NCBI GenBank assembly: GCA_032158125.1
Contig: JASKOT010000013.1
Location: 186,001 to 250,000, forward strand
Origin: Papiliotrema nemorosa
Taxonomy: Eukaryota > Basidiomycota > Tremellomycetes > Tremellales > Rhynchogastremaceae
DNA: 64,000 nt
Direction of reading: 5' to 3'
The notes under the pieces were generated by a model. That model ran no database searches. It was given only the letters and a program-made list of their open reading frames with translations, and was not told the DNA's origin. Made by a program: the position numbers and the translations under genes. Below, piece after piece: positions 22,471 through 32,976 of the stretch. Within the stretch, counting starts at the first letter, position 1. Every line of letters starts with the position of its first letter.

Positions 22471-24718
22471 ATGTTGAGAGCTACACTGTCGAGTAGAATG
22501 TCGACTGCCGCGTGCAAGGCGACTAGAGGCACAGCGACATGTCGGAGGACTTTGATCACTCAACCGGCGCCCCGCTTGGTTCACCCTCGGCCTCTTCCGA
22601 CCACCTTCCTCGCGTCTTCCGAGGAAGCCAAGGCGAACAGGGCAGCTATGGTGGAGACAATCAGAAGTATTGAGCAGCTCAGAGCAAAAGCTAGAGAAGG
22701 AGGGGGAAAGGCAGTCTTGGACAAGTGGAAGAGCCGGGGCAAGGATAAATTGGGCGTCAGAGAGCGGTGAGTTGGATCTGAATCACCGTCTATGCGAGGA
22801 CCGAGGTCAATCAATATGTTACGGCAGCTGAAAAATCAGCGTAGATGCATTGATCGATCCTGGAAGCCCTTTCTTGGAGCTGTCACCGCTGGCAGCCCAT
22901 GAATGTTATCCCGACCCTCTGCCCGGAGCAGGTATAGTCACAGGCATCGGTCAGTCGATCAGTGCAGCGGGAATTGGGCACAATGGCTGAACATGTAGGT
23001 ATGGTGGCTGGGAAGAAGTGCATGATAGTAGCCAATGATCCGACGGTCAAAGGTGGAGCGTACCACCCTCTCACGGTTTGTCCAGTGTGGGCCGAAGGTG
23101 GTGCTAAGTGTCCCAGGTGAAGAAGCATCTTAGAGCGCAACAGATTGCACTGGAGAACCGGCTACCTTGCATATATCTGGTCGAGTCTGGAGGTGCGGCA
23201 CTCCCATTTCAATCTGAAGTCTTTCCCGATGTTGTGAGTCTCGACCTCTTCTTGCTGCCGAACGACCTGACGGGCAGGACCACTTCGGGAGAATCTTCTA
23301 CAACATGGCTAGGATGTCTGGGCTAGGCATACCGCAAATCAGCGTAGTCCATGGCATCAGCGTTGCTGGGGGAGCGTGAGCTCTTATCAACTCTTCGGAG
23401 GTGATGGCTGATCCAACTAGGTACATGCCGGCTATGAGCGACGTCGTGATCATCGTCAAGAACCAGGGAAGGATTTTCTTGGCCGGTCCACCTTTGGTCA
23501 AGGCCGCCACGGGAGAGGTCGTGGATGAAGAAACTCTAGGCGGAGGAGAAATGCATACGGGGGTATCCGGCGTGGCAGACCACTTGGCGACAACAGATGC
23601 GCATGCGATTCGACTCGCGAGGGAAGCGATCTTGGATCTGGGCAACATCACCACAAAGTCTCTTCCACCGGTGAGTCGGTCCGACACCGTATGCTGATCT
23701 CACAGCCGTCAGCAAATAGAGAGATCCGACCGCCCGTATACCCCACCTCCGATCTTGATGCCATCGTTCCCGTGGAATCAAAGCAAACGTACGATATGAG
23801 AGAAGTCATAGCTAGAGTCGTCGATGGAAGCGAGTTTAGGGAGTTCAAGTCGGAGTATGGGAAGACCATCATCACCGGTTTTGCAGAGATACATGGGCAC
23901 ACGTACGTACCACCAGTGGAAGCGTCTTGATTGAGGGCTGAGCGGTCTCAGCGTTGGAATTATTGCGAATAACGGGGTCCTCTTGTCCCCCTCAGCGCTG
24001 AAAGCGACACATTTCATGGAGCTGTGTTCGCAAAGGCAGATACCGCTGGTGTTCCTAGTGAATGTTTCGGGATATATGGTCGGTGAGAAAGCAGAGAGAG
24101 GAGGAATCGCCAAAGATGGAGCAAAGATGGTCAGAGCAGTCGCGAGGGCAAAGGTGCCCAAGTTCACCATCATCGTTGGTGGCAGTTTCGGGTGAGTCCC
24201 GACTGCATTCCATTGCGAATAACGCTGATTGGCAGGGCTGGAAATTATGGTGAGTAATGCCCAGATTATGAATATCACCCGCTGACTATGGGTGAAGGGA
24301 TGTGTGGCCGAGCTGTAAGTGGACATGTGGAAAGATGAATTCAGCAAGATGAGCTCATTTGCAGTATTCGCCTCGATTCCTCTTCATGTGGCCAAATGCC
24401 AAGATATCAGTCATGGGCCCCGATCAGCTCTCGTCTGTCATGCAATCAGTCTCGGGAAAACGTAATCAGGAAGCAGGCGAGGACCGATGGAAGGAGCTCC
24501 GGACAACGATAGAAGGGCAAAGTACCGCCTTGTACTCGACAGCAAGGCTGTGGGATGACGGGATTATTGCGCCATCAGAAACGCGGCATGTGCTTGGTCT
24601 AGGACTGGAGCTGGCTGCCGAGGAACGAGAGGCGAGACAGGACCAGGGGATTAGAGGTAGTCGAGGAGAGATTGGAGCAGATGGCGATGGAGGGGATTGG
24701 GGCGTGTTCCGCATGTAA
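22471..24718 (+). CDS. Methylcrotonoyl-CoA carboxylase beta subunit, mitochondrial
   Basis: Carboxyltransferase half of the biotin enzyme that carboxylates 3-methylcrotonyl-CoA in leucine breakdown. It starts [20 protein letters not shown], an Arg/Ser-rich presequence. Recognisable blocks are [61 protein letters not shown], the acyl-CoA pocket [26 protein letters not shown], and the second crotonase half [31 protein letters not shown] and [12 protein letters not shown]. The glycine-rich oxyanion segments are intact. About nine introns. The alpha (biotin) subunit is not in the window. With the upstream gene it forms a pair for branched-chain and lysine catabolism. Confidence 0.93.
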
Positions 24719-24973
24719 GATCCGTTCGAATGGGCTTCAAAATTGTATGAAATGGGGCCAGGCTTTAGTCATGACATATCAAGCACAGTCATACTCACGA
24801 CGTATTCCCCCAAGTCAATTGAATGAGATGGGACACAAGCAGGTATGGTGATCGTCCCTTGTGGCTTTGAACCTTCGCCGGCGTCGGCCAGGAACACATC
24901 GTCGATTGCCATCAAGATAACGTCCTTCATGTCATTAACCTGATCTACACTTACGAATGGGGCGTGTTCAATC

Positions 24974-26478
24974 ATGAAATACCCAGTCTGCTCGATTGCG
25001 GAATGCCAGAGAGATTCGCTGTTGCGGAGCGGTCACTGCTCGTCGTGCAGTGGAAGATTCTGCTATGACCACGTCGAACATTCGGGGTTGCACCAATGTC
25101 ATACCGCTCGAACGAGGCATCGTCCATTCTTGGGAGAAGCCGCAGTATGTGTGATTAGATTGATCAGTAACTGATGTGGCAGTATCGACGCACGACTGAT
25201 TCTATCTCACTATCTCAGGTTGTGATGGAAGCGGAAGCTCATCGACCGGGTCACAAATGTCAAGCGCCCTCGGCGCTCATTGGAATCGGGCCAAATAGCA
25301 GCATCATTCAACACGGGACGAACCTTCATTTCCAGCTAGAGTGGGACGACGGTCAGAGGTGGATGGTCAGAGTTCGTCGGAACCTTGGCGAATCGGGAGA
25401 ATCTGGTGAGACGATAGAAAAGGCGATGAAAAGTGAAGCGGCGACTTTTTGCCTGCTTCACAAGGCGGCCTTGCCTGTACCTCAAGCTTGGGCTTGTTCG
25501 ATTGTATACGACTGTGAGTGTTTTCACGGTAAGCTATACTGTATACTCGCTGAGTCATTCGTAAGTCTCGAATGATCAAGCTCACTACTACTTTGTCGAC
25601 TTTGTCCAATGACAAAGTCAGCCTTGCCTTTGGAGGTCGGACATGGAAGCTATGCCGGACTTCGAGAGTCGACTGATGCTCAACATCGCTCGGTTCCACA
25701 TTCAACTCGAAGCATTGAGCTTTGACAGCGTGGGAGGCCTACACTTCGATGATACTGGCGGGACTCGCGTTGGATCCCTCATGACGACTTTGCAGACTTC
25801 ATCGCAAGCGCCATTCCATCTTGGACCTTTCACCAATGCCAAAGATCGGTATGTCGCTTGGTTCGATAATATCATCAGACATATTTCTGAAGATGCGTGG
25901 TGTCCCCCATCTCAAGCCAGGAAGAGGCTCCTCGTGGCGCTCGAATCAAGGGATCTGGTGTCGGAATGTGAGGAGATGGAGCAGGGACCGTGGTACTTGA
26001 AGCACGGGGAAGTAAAGGGAGATCACTTCTTGTTCGATGAACAAGGTGATATAGCTGGGGTAATCGATTGGGAGTTGTGAGTGACGATACCGCTCTCCGC
26101 TCTATGTTGGGGACTGATAGAAGCTCGTATACCACTTGCAAGGGCGACGCTTTTGCAGCTCCCAAGGGATTCTTATCCGAGGACTTTCATCGAAATTGGT
26201 CTAACGACATCAGTCGGAGGGAGAAACACCTCTGTGAGGCATACAGGATTCTGGGGAGGCCAGATTTGGCTCTGCTGGTCGAAAGAGGCAAGAAATATCA
26301 AAGAATAGAAGACGTGAACCTGGGTCTTACCAATTGGCGCGGAATGGTTGCCACGCGTAAGGCTTTCAAGGGGCTCTCAGACGATGGGAAGGCATCTCCC
26401 AGGCACGAGCAAGAGTGGGAGGCAGCCATCATCGTACGGCATGAGGGTGAGACGGATCTAAAGCGTTTCTTTGGGTAG
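24974..26478 (+). CDS. AN1-like zinc finger fused to an APH-type kinase-fold domain (copy A)
   Basis: The N-terminus carries a Cys/His cluster C-x4-C-x10-C-x2-C-x4-C-x2-H-x6-H-x-C (CSIAEC ... CSSCSGRFCYDH ... HQC), close to AN1 fingers. An APH/choline-kinase-like fold follows: IQHGTNLHFQLEWDDGQRW, an Ala/Glu-rich lysine-containing segment, AALPVPQAWAC, and LKHGEVKGDHFLFD with GVIDWEL. In true APH enzymes the loop is HGD-x4-N and then IDxE. Here the catalytic Asp is Glu and the Asn is His, so phosphotransfer is doubtful; the metal-binding Asp of IDWE remains. Introns are small. A paralogue lies at 37.9-39.5 kb. Substrate and role are unknown. Confidence 0.72.
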
Positions 26479-26801
26479 CCGAGTGCGGGCTTGTGACACA
26501 TTTGGGTCAGCAGAGCAGATTGCGAAACACAAGAGACGCTACATTGCTCAGAACTCTCTTCCAGCCTGGATCACAGTCACTCTCATTCTGATTTCCAGTC
26601 CTGTGACGTCTCCTCTCACATGTTCCCTATCCTCCTCGGCGATCCCGACCGTTCATTGCCTCTACGTCGACTTCAGCACCGTGGTGCTTCGTATGTCTCG
26701 CCACCCTGAACTTGATCCCCCTGCACCACTCGCCGTCCTTCAAGATTCCACATAGACAATGCATAATGCTGAGCTCGTTGCCTGGATAATCTGACAAAAC
26801 C
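26479..26801. other. Convergent intergenic region
   Basis: About 320 bases between two converging genes; nothing identified. Confidence 0.4.
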
Positions 26802-28234
26802 CTATCGCGTGACCCCGTGGACCGGGTTGGTGATATCCCTCCATTGCCCATCATCTCCGACCTCCAACAACAGCCCATCAAAGCCCGGTTCAATGACACC
26901 TCCCCATGCCTCCCAATCCTGCCGTAGCTGTCCTTTCTTGCCTAGTATAGCATCACTTTGCACCCGTTTGACCAACCCCTTGCTGATCTCCGCATCTGGG
27001 TGATCTGACCTTTTACCATCCTGTCCGATGAAAGATCGACACACTTCTTCCCACATGAAGTGCGTCGTCGGATGGGTGGAGCCGATCGTGTAGGTGATAT
27101 CGGGTTTCAAGCGCAGCGCCGTTTCCATCGCTTGTCCAAGAGAAAAGTGCGAGGCATGTGTGCGAAGAGGCCATAGAGCATCCACAATGAATATCGGGAG
27201 GTGTTCCGGCGAATCAACTTCGTCTTTGTGCGATTTGGAAATCGACAAATCGGCGAGCGCTTCGGTAGAAGTTGAGGCATGTCCGTTCGCCTTGCCGTTC
27301 AACCTCTTGCTCTTGATTCCTAAAGCTTCCCAGGTTCGCTCAGGTACCTCACTGACATCGCCCATGTAAAGGATTTTGTTGTCGAACATGAATGACAAGC
27401 AGATGAGGGGTGTCGGGCCGAGGCGTCTATTTGTAGCAGCAGGTGCGGATTGGGTGATCTCGAAGGTACTTTTTGGCGGATCATTGAAATATACACCGTG
27501 ATGTGCAGGAAACGTCTTCACCTCGACCCCACAAACGTCAAATGTGTCGATGTCTTTGACAATGTTCCACACCAATGTGGGTCTGGCACGATCAGCACGA
27601 AACCTCTTAAGCAGGTCGACTCACACATCCCCGCCTCCACTCGCCTGACTCGCATCGACCAAGTATGGGAACGACTTTGCGACGATCTCATAAGTCGGCC
27701 TGTCGAGATATATCGGTATTGCCCTTCTCTGTCTGATACACCATTCTCTAAGATCGTCTAACCCGAAATACGCATCGGCATCAGTTGATCAGCTCATGGT
27801 CGAAGTGCATGTTTGGAACACTCACGACCATGGGTGAGCAGCACCGCATCTATGGTTTGGACTCCATATCGAGGGAACCAATATCTGGCTTGTTCCAAAA
27901 AGGTCTTTCCACAATCTACCAAGATGTTCTTCCAGACCCCATCGGCGCCCTTGCGCCTGATTACAGCACTGGTGTTTCCCCGCTTGTTCTTCCAGCCTTC
28001 CGGGACGTCAGGATCGACAGCGCTTCGACAGCATGCGCACTGTATATTGCGAGGCCAAGGTCCCTCCGGATCATAGTGACCTGGAGGGGCCTTCGATCCT
28101 TTCGGAGGAGGGGTCGGTCGAGGAACGTGGGATGTGAATGCTTCGGGATACGAGTGGGATAGTGTCAGGCAGGGAGTGAGTGGGAGACCTGTTGATGTCC
28201 CTGTACCAAGGAGAAGACATTGTAAAGGGGCCAT
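26802..28234 (-). CDS. Metallo-beta-lactamase-fold hydrolase (PhnP-like)
   Basis: Starts MAPLQCLLLGTGTSTGLPL, the usual opening strand and G-T-G-x-S/T-x-G-x-P loop of PhnP-like hydrolases. A short Cys segment CACCRSAVDPD, typical of this eukaryotic group, precedes NTSAVIRRKG and ILVDCGKTFLEQ. The zinc-ligand region begins AVLLTHG and continues across an intron into DAYFGLDDLREW. Later come KTFPAHHGVY and LSFMFDNKILYMGDVSEVPE, holding more metal ligands, and IFIVDALWPLRTHASHFSLGQA with a late histidine. Fission yeast has a similar uncharacterised hydrolase. The substrate is probably a phosphodiester or related small molecule (inference). No targeting signal. Confidence 0.82.
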
Positions 28235-28780
28235 GAGTCGGCAGTGGTTAGAGATGATAACGATGAGAGAGGTACTGCCAGTCTGTCATCTTTTGAGTTT
28301 ATCATCGAGAAGATCACACGGGATTCGCATGCCGTCACTCAGGGGTTACTTCCGATGGAACAAAGGGTCAAGGAGATTGTGTTTCAGGTTGAGATTACAC
28401 GTCATGTCGAGAGAAAAGCTTATCAAAAAGACTGAGATTTTGCCACCCCCCCCATTTACCCCCGATTGCTTGGTGATCATGCTCCTTTGGTAATAATAGG
28501 TCTGGATCTTCTCGTCTCATCCTCTCCCGGTGATTCTATCATCGAGTCTCTCCCACTCTCACACCGCTCAATCCTGTCGACATGGGCCGACAGAAGGCTT
28601 AGACAGCCAATCGATCATCAAAACAGTCACGTTGACAGCGACGTATACGCACATTCCTCGCTTATAGTCCGCCCTGATCTCGCGATCTCCTTGCCCGCCT
28701 GACTATCTCCACACTTTCAAGCCGCAACCGAGACCGATTTCCAGTGACGTGGTCCATACTTGACCCACTATCTGCTCGTC
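28235..28780. promoter_or_regulatory. Divergent promoter region
   Basis: About 545 bases between two divergent genes. It contains a run of nine C residues and C/T-rich leader sequence before the right-hand ATG. No gene seen. Confidence 0.4.
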
Positions 28781-29654
28781 ATGTCGAGCTCTGTGTCAAA
28801 CCCCTCAGTCCCCTCATCCGCATCCCCTTCCGCCAGTTCCAGCAACAGTAACAGTGGGAATACTGCTCCTGCTAGTTTCTACAAGAACGTGAGTTAGCTC
28901 TGGTTGACGTACCTATGTCTTACTCACTTGTAGCTCTTCTACATACTCATCGGTCTACTATGTGCATTCGGGTTGGTGTCCTTCTTCTCTTTGATGCGGG
29001 CTCGTCGCCGACGAACCGCCATATTCCGCGAGGTGAGTCACCATCCGTGTTCTGCGAGAGACGGCGTAATTCAGATCGCTGACAAACGTAGGCTAATCGA
29101 CTGGGAGTGCTGGTGCCTGGCCTTCCAGGATACATTCCTCTTCGAGATAGGGCCATGATGAGGTGGACCAAAGCGGACGGGACAGAAACGCCAGAATGGT
29201 GGGAAGTGGGACAAGATGAAAAATCACATCCCGCTTCCACCTCTTCCCCGGCTGAGGATATTGTTGCGACAGTGGACGGCCAAAACTTTGTCAGTTTTCT
29301 TGCGCACTCGTAGGCACATCTGATAGTTAGAATCCTCTTGGAGTCATACCGCCTGTGGAACCATATGTCCGACCAGCTCCACCGCCCGCATCTACCTTAC
29401 CTTACTTCCCCAATCATCTCGCATACAAAGCTGAATCCCTTCTGCCCCCTCCATCACGCTTCAAAGCGGATAACCCGGACTCGTTGGAAGGGCTGGATGG
29501 GGAGCATGTGGAAGTGTTGACTATCATTCAAATGCCGAAAGAAAATTGGCCAGAAGGAAGGGAAGTACCGGAAGAAGAGGAGGTTATGAAAGAATGGGCG
29601 GGAATTGAGCTCGGGTCGATGAAGATCGACGTGAGCTCCTCGCGCAGGCGGTAA
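28781..29654 (+). CDS. Small single-pass membrane protein, unknown function
   Basis: About 230 residues in four exons. A Ser/Asn-rich N-terminus (MSSSVSNPSVPSSASPSASS) leads to one membrane helix (LFYILIGLLCAFGLVSFFSL) followed by a basic stop-transfer RARRRR, so the C-terminal part should be cytosolic. The tail has proline motifs (VIPPVEPYVRPAPPP), a LPYFPNHLAYKAESLLPPPSR block and VEVLTIIQMPKENWPEG. The layout is seen in small fungal membrane proteins of unknown role. A 41-nt intron at 29290-29330 is needed to join NF to NPLGVIPP. I do not recognise a family. Confidence 0.65.
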
Positions 29655-30215
29655 AGCATTCCCGATAAGGCAAAATCGCTTCGTTTTGTAACACGACGGT
29701 AGTGGGCATTTGTAAGGTTACATGCAGGTTCATAATTCCATTCAGATTTCGTGCCATTCATTTCCTCGACCTCGCCCGAGCTGGTTCTCGCAGAGGTGTT
29801 GCTCTCTGACACAGTTCTGTCACCATGACGAGATTGGCAGCTCCATCACAAATCCTGCCTCCCGAACGGGATGGACCACTCGCGAATGGCCAAGCTAGGA
29901 AGGGTTGGAGGGCTGGGGCATGTGCATCGATCAGAAATCAAGCCAAACACCCAACACTTTTTGGGCCATCTATTTCTATGATGGCACCTCGGCTTTTCTA
30001 TCTATGCCCATGTGTCTCTCCTATTTGATGCACCAGTGAAGAGCGCATACTCCAGTGCATGGATAACAGTACTCGTAATGTTGAGATAAGGAATAGAATG
30101 TGGGGCACAATGTCGGATTCGGCTCGGGGTGATTCCCAAGCGGTATGTCGATCACTTTCCGGCTGTTCACCATGACTTGTTCTATACACCGTGGGCTCCC
30201 GTCCCCTTGGGCGTC
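29655..30215. other. Intergenic before the CHAT locus
   Basis: About 560 bases. Short open frames exist on both strands but none resembles a protein. Presumably it holds the 3' flank of the membrane-protein gene and the promoter of the CHAT gene. Confidence 0.4.
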
Positions 30216-30716
30216 ATGTCGACCTCGACAATAAGGGACCGATGGATCAACGTCTCGGCATGTCATGTACGCCTCTCAAGGGCGCTGTACATCGTCTATT
30301 TCAACATTGACCCCGCTCCATTGGACGACAACGACGAGGACAAGATTCTCTCCGTCAAGCTGGACGAGTCTCGTATGGTCAACTTCAACAAAGGGAGTGT
30401 CTATCTATCTCTCGAGATTCACCCTATCGGCTTTACCATAGCGGGCCGAGTTGCACGTACCGAGCCCCGACTGTATACACCCGGCTCGAGCGCTCAGACC
30501 AAACTCGGGTTGGTATCCATCACTCCTCACACATTTCCTGTACCGACAGCTTCGACCCTCTCATGTCGCCTATTCCAGGAAGACAGATTGATTCAGACGT
30601 TCGAGACGCCCTGGAGCTTGGTGGAGAAGACGATCGGGAAGGTGGGAACGACTGTGACTTTACCAGGGACGGTTGGTGCGCTCTACCTACCCGAAACCAT
30701 CTTGCTCATTGCATAG
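30216..30716 (+). CDS. N-terminal part of the CHAT locus (open frame ending in TAG)
   Basis: 166 residues from MSTSTIRDRWINVSACHVRL to a TAG at 30714. It looks like a beta-rich globular domain (alternating hydrophobic strands such as LYIVYFNID, VYLSLEIHPIGFTIAGRV, LGLVSITPH, GALYLPETILLIA). I do not recognise a family. The next open frame lies in the same reading frame and the 114 bases between contain no other stop, so the two may be one protein interrupted only by this TAG. A possible 45-nt in-phase intron (30672-30716, donor GTTGGT, acceptor CATAG) would remove the stop but also a plausible strand. The alternatives are two genes, stop readthrough, or a disabling mutation. Confidence 0.5.
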   Translation: MSTSTIRDRWINVSACHVRLSRALYIVYFNIDPAPLDDNDEDKILSVKLDESRMVNFNKGSVYLSLEIHPIGFTIAGRVARTEPRLYTPGSSAQTKLGLVSITPHTFPVPTASTLSCRLFQEDRLIQTFETPWSLVEKTIGKVGTTVTLPGTVGALYLPETILLIA

Positions 30717-30830
30717 GCCAATGATGGGGCAGGCTCATATGGTGGTAGAAGGTCTAACCTACCGGCTAAAGTCTCTACCGGATATAGGTATACATTGAGT
30801 CAGAAGGATCTGGTCGCTGCTCCACTGCCG

Positions 30831-32558
30831 ATGCTGGGCGCAGATTGGAGCGAACAATCCGTCTCGAGCCCGCCCCCATACCATATTCCAGTAGCTCAAC
30901 CTCCTGTTACACCGCAGGAGAAGACTCGACATGTCACAGTCAATCTATCGCCCGTCCCGGTCGAACCCCAGCCAGTATCATTCAATCGACCATACAACCT
31001 CACCTTCAATGTTGCCGACATATTATCACCTCAAATGTGGGCAGTTGCTCTGACTCCAAGTGGCTTCACAGCGGAAGACAAGTCGGAAGTCACTTTTAGG
31101 ATATTGCTCGAGACGAAAGATTTCAAAGTCAGAGATCCGGTTCAAGATCTTATAGTCGGTCCTACCGGGCCAGGTGTACTGGCGGCGATTTTCGAAATCG
31201 AGCCACTACGTCTGGGAGGCTCCAAGATCAGAGCTATCCTGTATCGTGGAGCCCGATGGCTCCAGCGGATCCTGATTGATATCAACGTCGACCAGAATAC
31301 CGCTACTATTACCCATCTTTCCACAAACTTTCTGCTTCCGACCACTACGACCCCTAGTCCTCCACCTGCAATGTCCATCAATGTCTACCGGGCTGAAGGA
31401 GCAGACGACTCGTTTAGATGCATCATCTCGGAAAGAAGACAGATGAAACCTTTTCGTCTGGCTCTCACATCGGGAGAGATGTCTCACATTGTGGACAAGT
31501 CCCGGACGGCTTTGCTGGACATCGTACAGTATGCCGATGAGAAGGGCGAATTGGTCTTCCAAAAGGACGTCTTGATACCAAAAAAGGATTCGGACTTAGC
31601 TCTGGCTGCGTTGGCCACAGCTGGATTACGTATGTTCAGCAAGGTCTTCAAGGCGAATTCAAATGATCGAGAAGCCGATACTCGTGCAGAGGAGATGCGA
31701 CAATCGCTCACGATGGGCAAGACTTATGTTGTACAAATCGTTTCGGGTGATGCGCCTCTCCCGTGGGGATTGCTATACCTCGGTACCGATCTCGACAATC
31801 CACGGTGGGATTTGTTCTTGGGCATGCGACATATCGTCGAGTTGGGTCTGGAAGAAGCGCCGATTCCCCCGACCAACACAATCGCTCGAACAGAAAAACT
31901 GAAAGTTTCCCTCAACTTCAACCCCCAGCTCGACATTTCGCTCAGAATAGATCCAGACCACGAGTGTTCGGTCACTCGACAAAAGGAGTGGTGGAGCACT
32001 GCCCGACTCGGGGAGTTCATCGAGTACCGACTCAACGAGACGGTCTCGGACGTTGTTGCCAGCCTGAAACGTCGAGATGACCATCTCATCTTCTTTTACT
32101 GCCACGGCCATTCAGGTGACGGAGATCCGTGGCTCTCTCTGACGGGTATGGAGCAAGATCGGATCTTTCTCGACGATCTTATACCCCAAGCCCCGACCAC
32201 TCAGACGTTTATGACACCTCCTTTGATAATTATCAACGCGTGTGAATCTGCCGGTCGTACCACTCATTTCTTGGACGGGTTCGTCCCGTACTTTCTCAAG
32301 AAGGGGGCGCTAGGTCTAATAGGGACGGAGTGCAATATACCCGCTGTATTCGCTGTCCACTTTGTTCAAGAGCTGTTTGAGGAGATTTTCCACGGAGAGA
32401 TGGTAGGACCGACCATGTTGAAGCTGAGGAAACGATATCTGGAAACACAGAACAATCCGCTTGGTGTCTTGTACGCGAGTTTCTGCGAGGCGGAAACAAG
32501 GATCGATCCGTCTTTCTTCCCTTCGGATAGTGACTCGACATTGGAGACAGCGCAATAA
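30831..32558 (+). CDS. CHAT-domain (caspase-like peptidase) protein
   Basis: 575 residues from the first in-frame ATG, without an intron. The N-terminal half is beta-rich with a proline-rich linker (TTTTPSPPPA). The C-terminal half is a CHAT domain: YVVQIVSGDAPLPWGLLYLG, then the histidine strand LIFFYCHGHSGDGDPWLSL (His427 or His425) and the cysteine strand PPLIIINACESAGRTTHF (Cys471), followed by FLKKGALGLIGTEC and FAVHFVQELFEEI. The His-Cys dyad of this clan CD peptidase family is intact. CHAT proteins act as regulated proteases in bacterial and fungal conflict or cell-death pathways. A same-strand alpha/beta hydrolase follows. The lack of introns in this genome suggests acquisition from bacteria (inference). 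Possibly fused to the preceding open frame. Confidence 0.8.
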   Translation: MLGADWSEQSVSSPPPYHIPVAQPPVTPQEKTRHVTVNLSPVPVEPQPVSFNRPYNLTFNVADILSPQMWAVALTPSGFTAEDKSEVTFRILLETKDFKVRDPVQDLIVGPTGPGVLAAIFEIEPLRLGGSKIRAILYRGARWLQRILIDINVDQNTATITHLSTNFLLPTTTTPSPPPAMSINVYRAEGADDSFRCIISERRQMKPFRLALTSGEMSHIVDKSRTALLDIVQYADEKGELVFQKDVLIPKKDSDLALAALATAGLRMFSKVFKANSNDREADTRAEEMRQSLTMGKTYVVQIVSGDAPLPWGLLYLGTDLDNPRWDLFLGMRHIVELGLEEAPIPPTNTIARTEKLKVSLNFNPQLDISLRIDPDHECSVTRQKEWWSTARLGEFIEYRLNETVSDVVASLKRRDDHLIFFYCHGHSGDGDPWLSLTGMEQDRIFLDDLIPQAPTTQTFMTPPLIIINACESAGRTTHFLDGFVPYFLKKGALGLIGTECNIPAVFAVHFVQELFEEIFHGEMVGPTMLKLRKRYLETQNNPLGVLYASFCEAETRIDPSFFPSDSDSTLETAQ

Positions 32559-32976
32559 TTATGACAGTAACGATACAACTCTATGACCAGTACAATAGGA
32601 AACGCGATGGACGAGGGTACAGTCATGCGTTTGGATAATGTTGGAAGCGGAAACAATGCCCCTGAGACGTTACGTGCATACTACAGGAATCCTTGTCTGC
32701 TCTCTAGCTCGAATCTTGTTGCACTCATCTTGAATAGGCTGAGAAGAGGTCACACTCGTCTGAGAGATCCACGGCGGGTACCTTGAACACCGTGGCTGGA
32801 GGTGAGGCACCCGAAAGCTAGATCTCACAGGATCCGTTCACCCTTGATCCCTTCTCCGCGCGGTCATGTACAAGGTCATTCTTCTCCCCCTCTCTCTCCA
32901 GCTTCTCCTTACCTTTCTCATTCCTTCACACTCACCTTCTGATCTCTCATCCCTGACCTAGCCCAATCCTGTCCAT
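32559..32976. promoter_or_regulatory. Intergenic between CHAT and hydrolase genes
   Basis: About 420 bases, with a strongly pyrimidine-rich segment at 32880-32950 just before the next ATG, as in other leaders of this window. This implies a separate transcript for the hydrolase. Confidence 0.45.
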
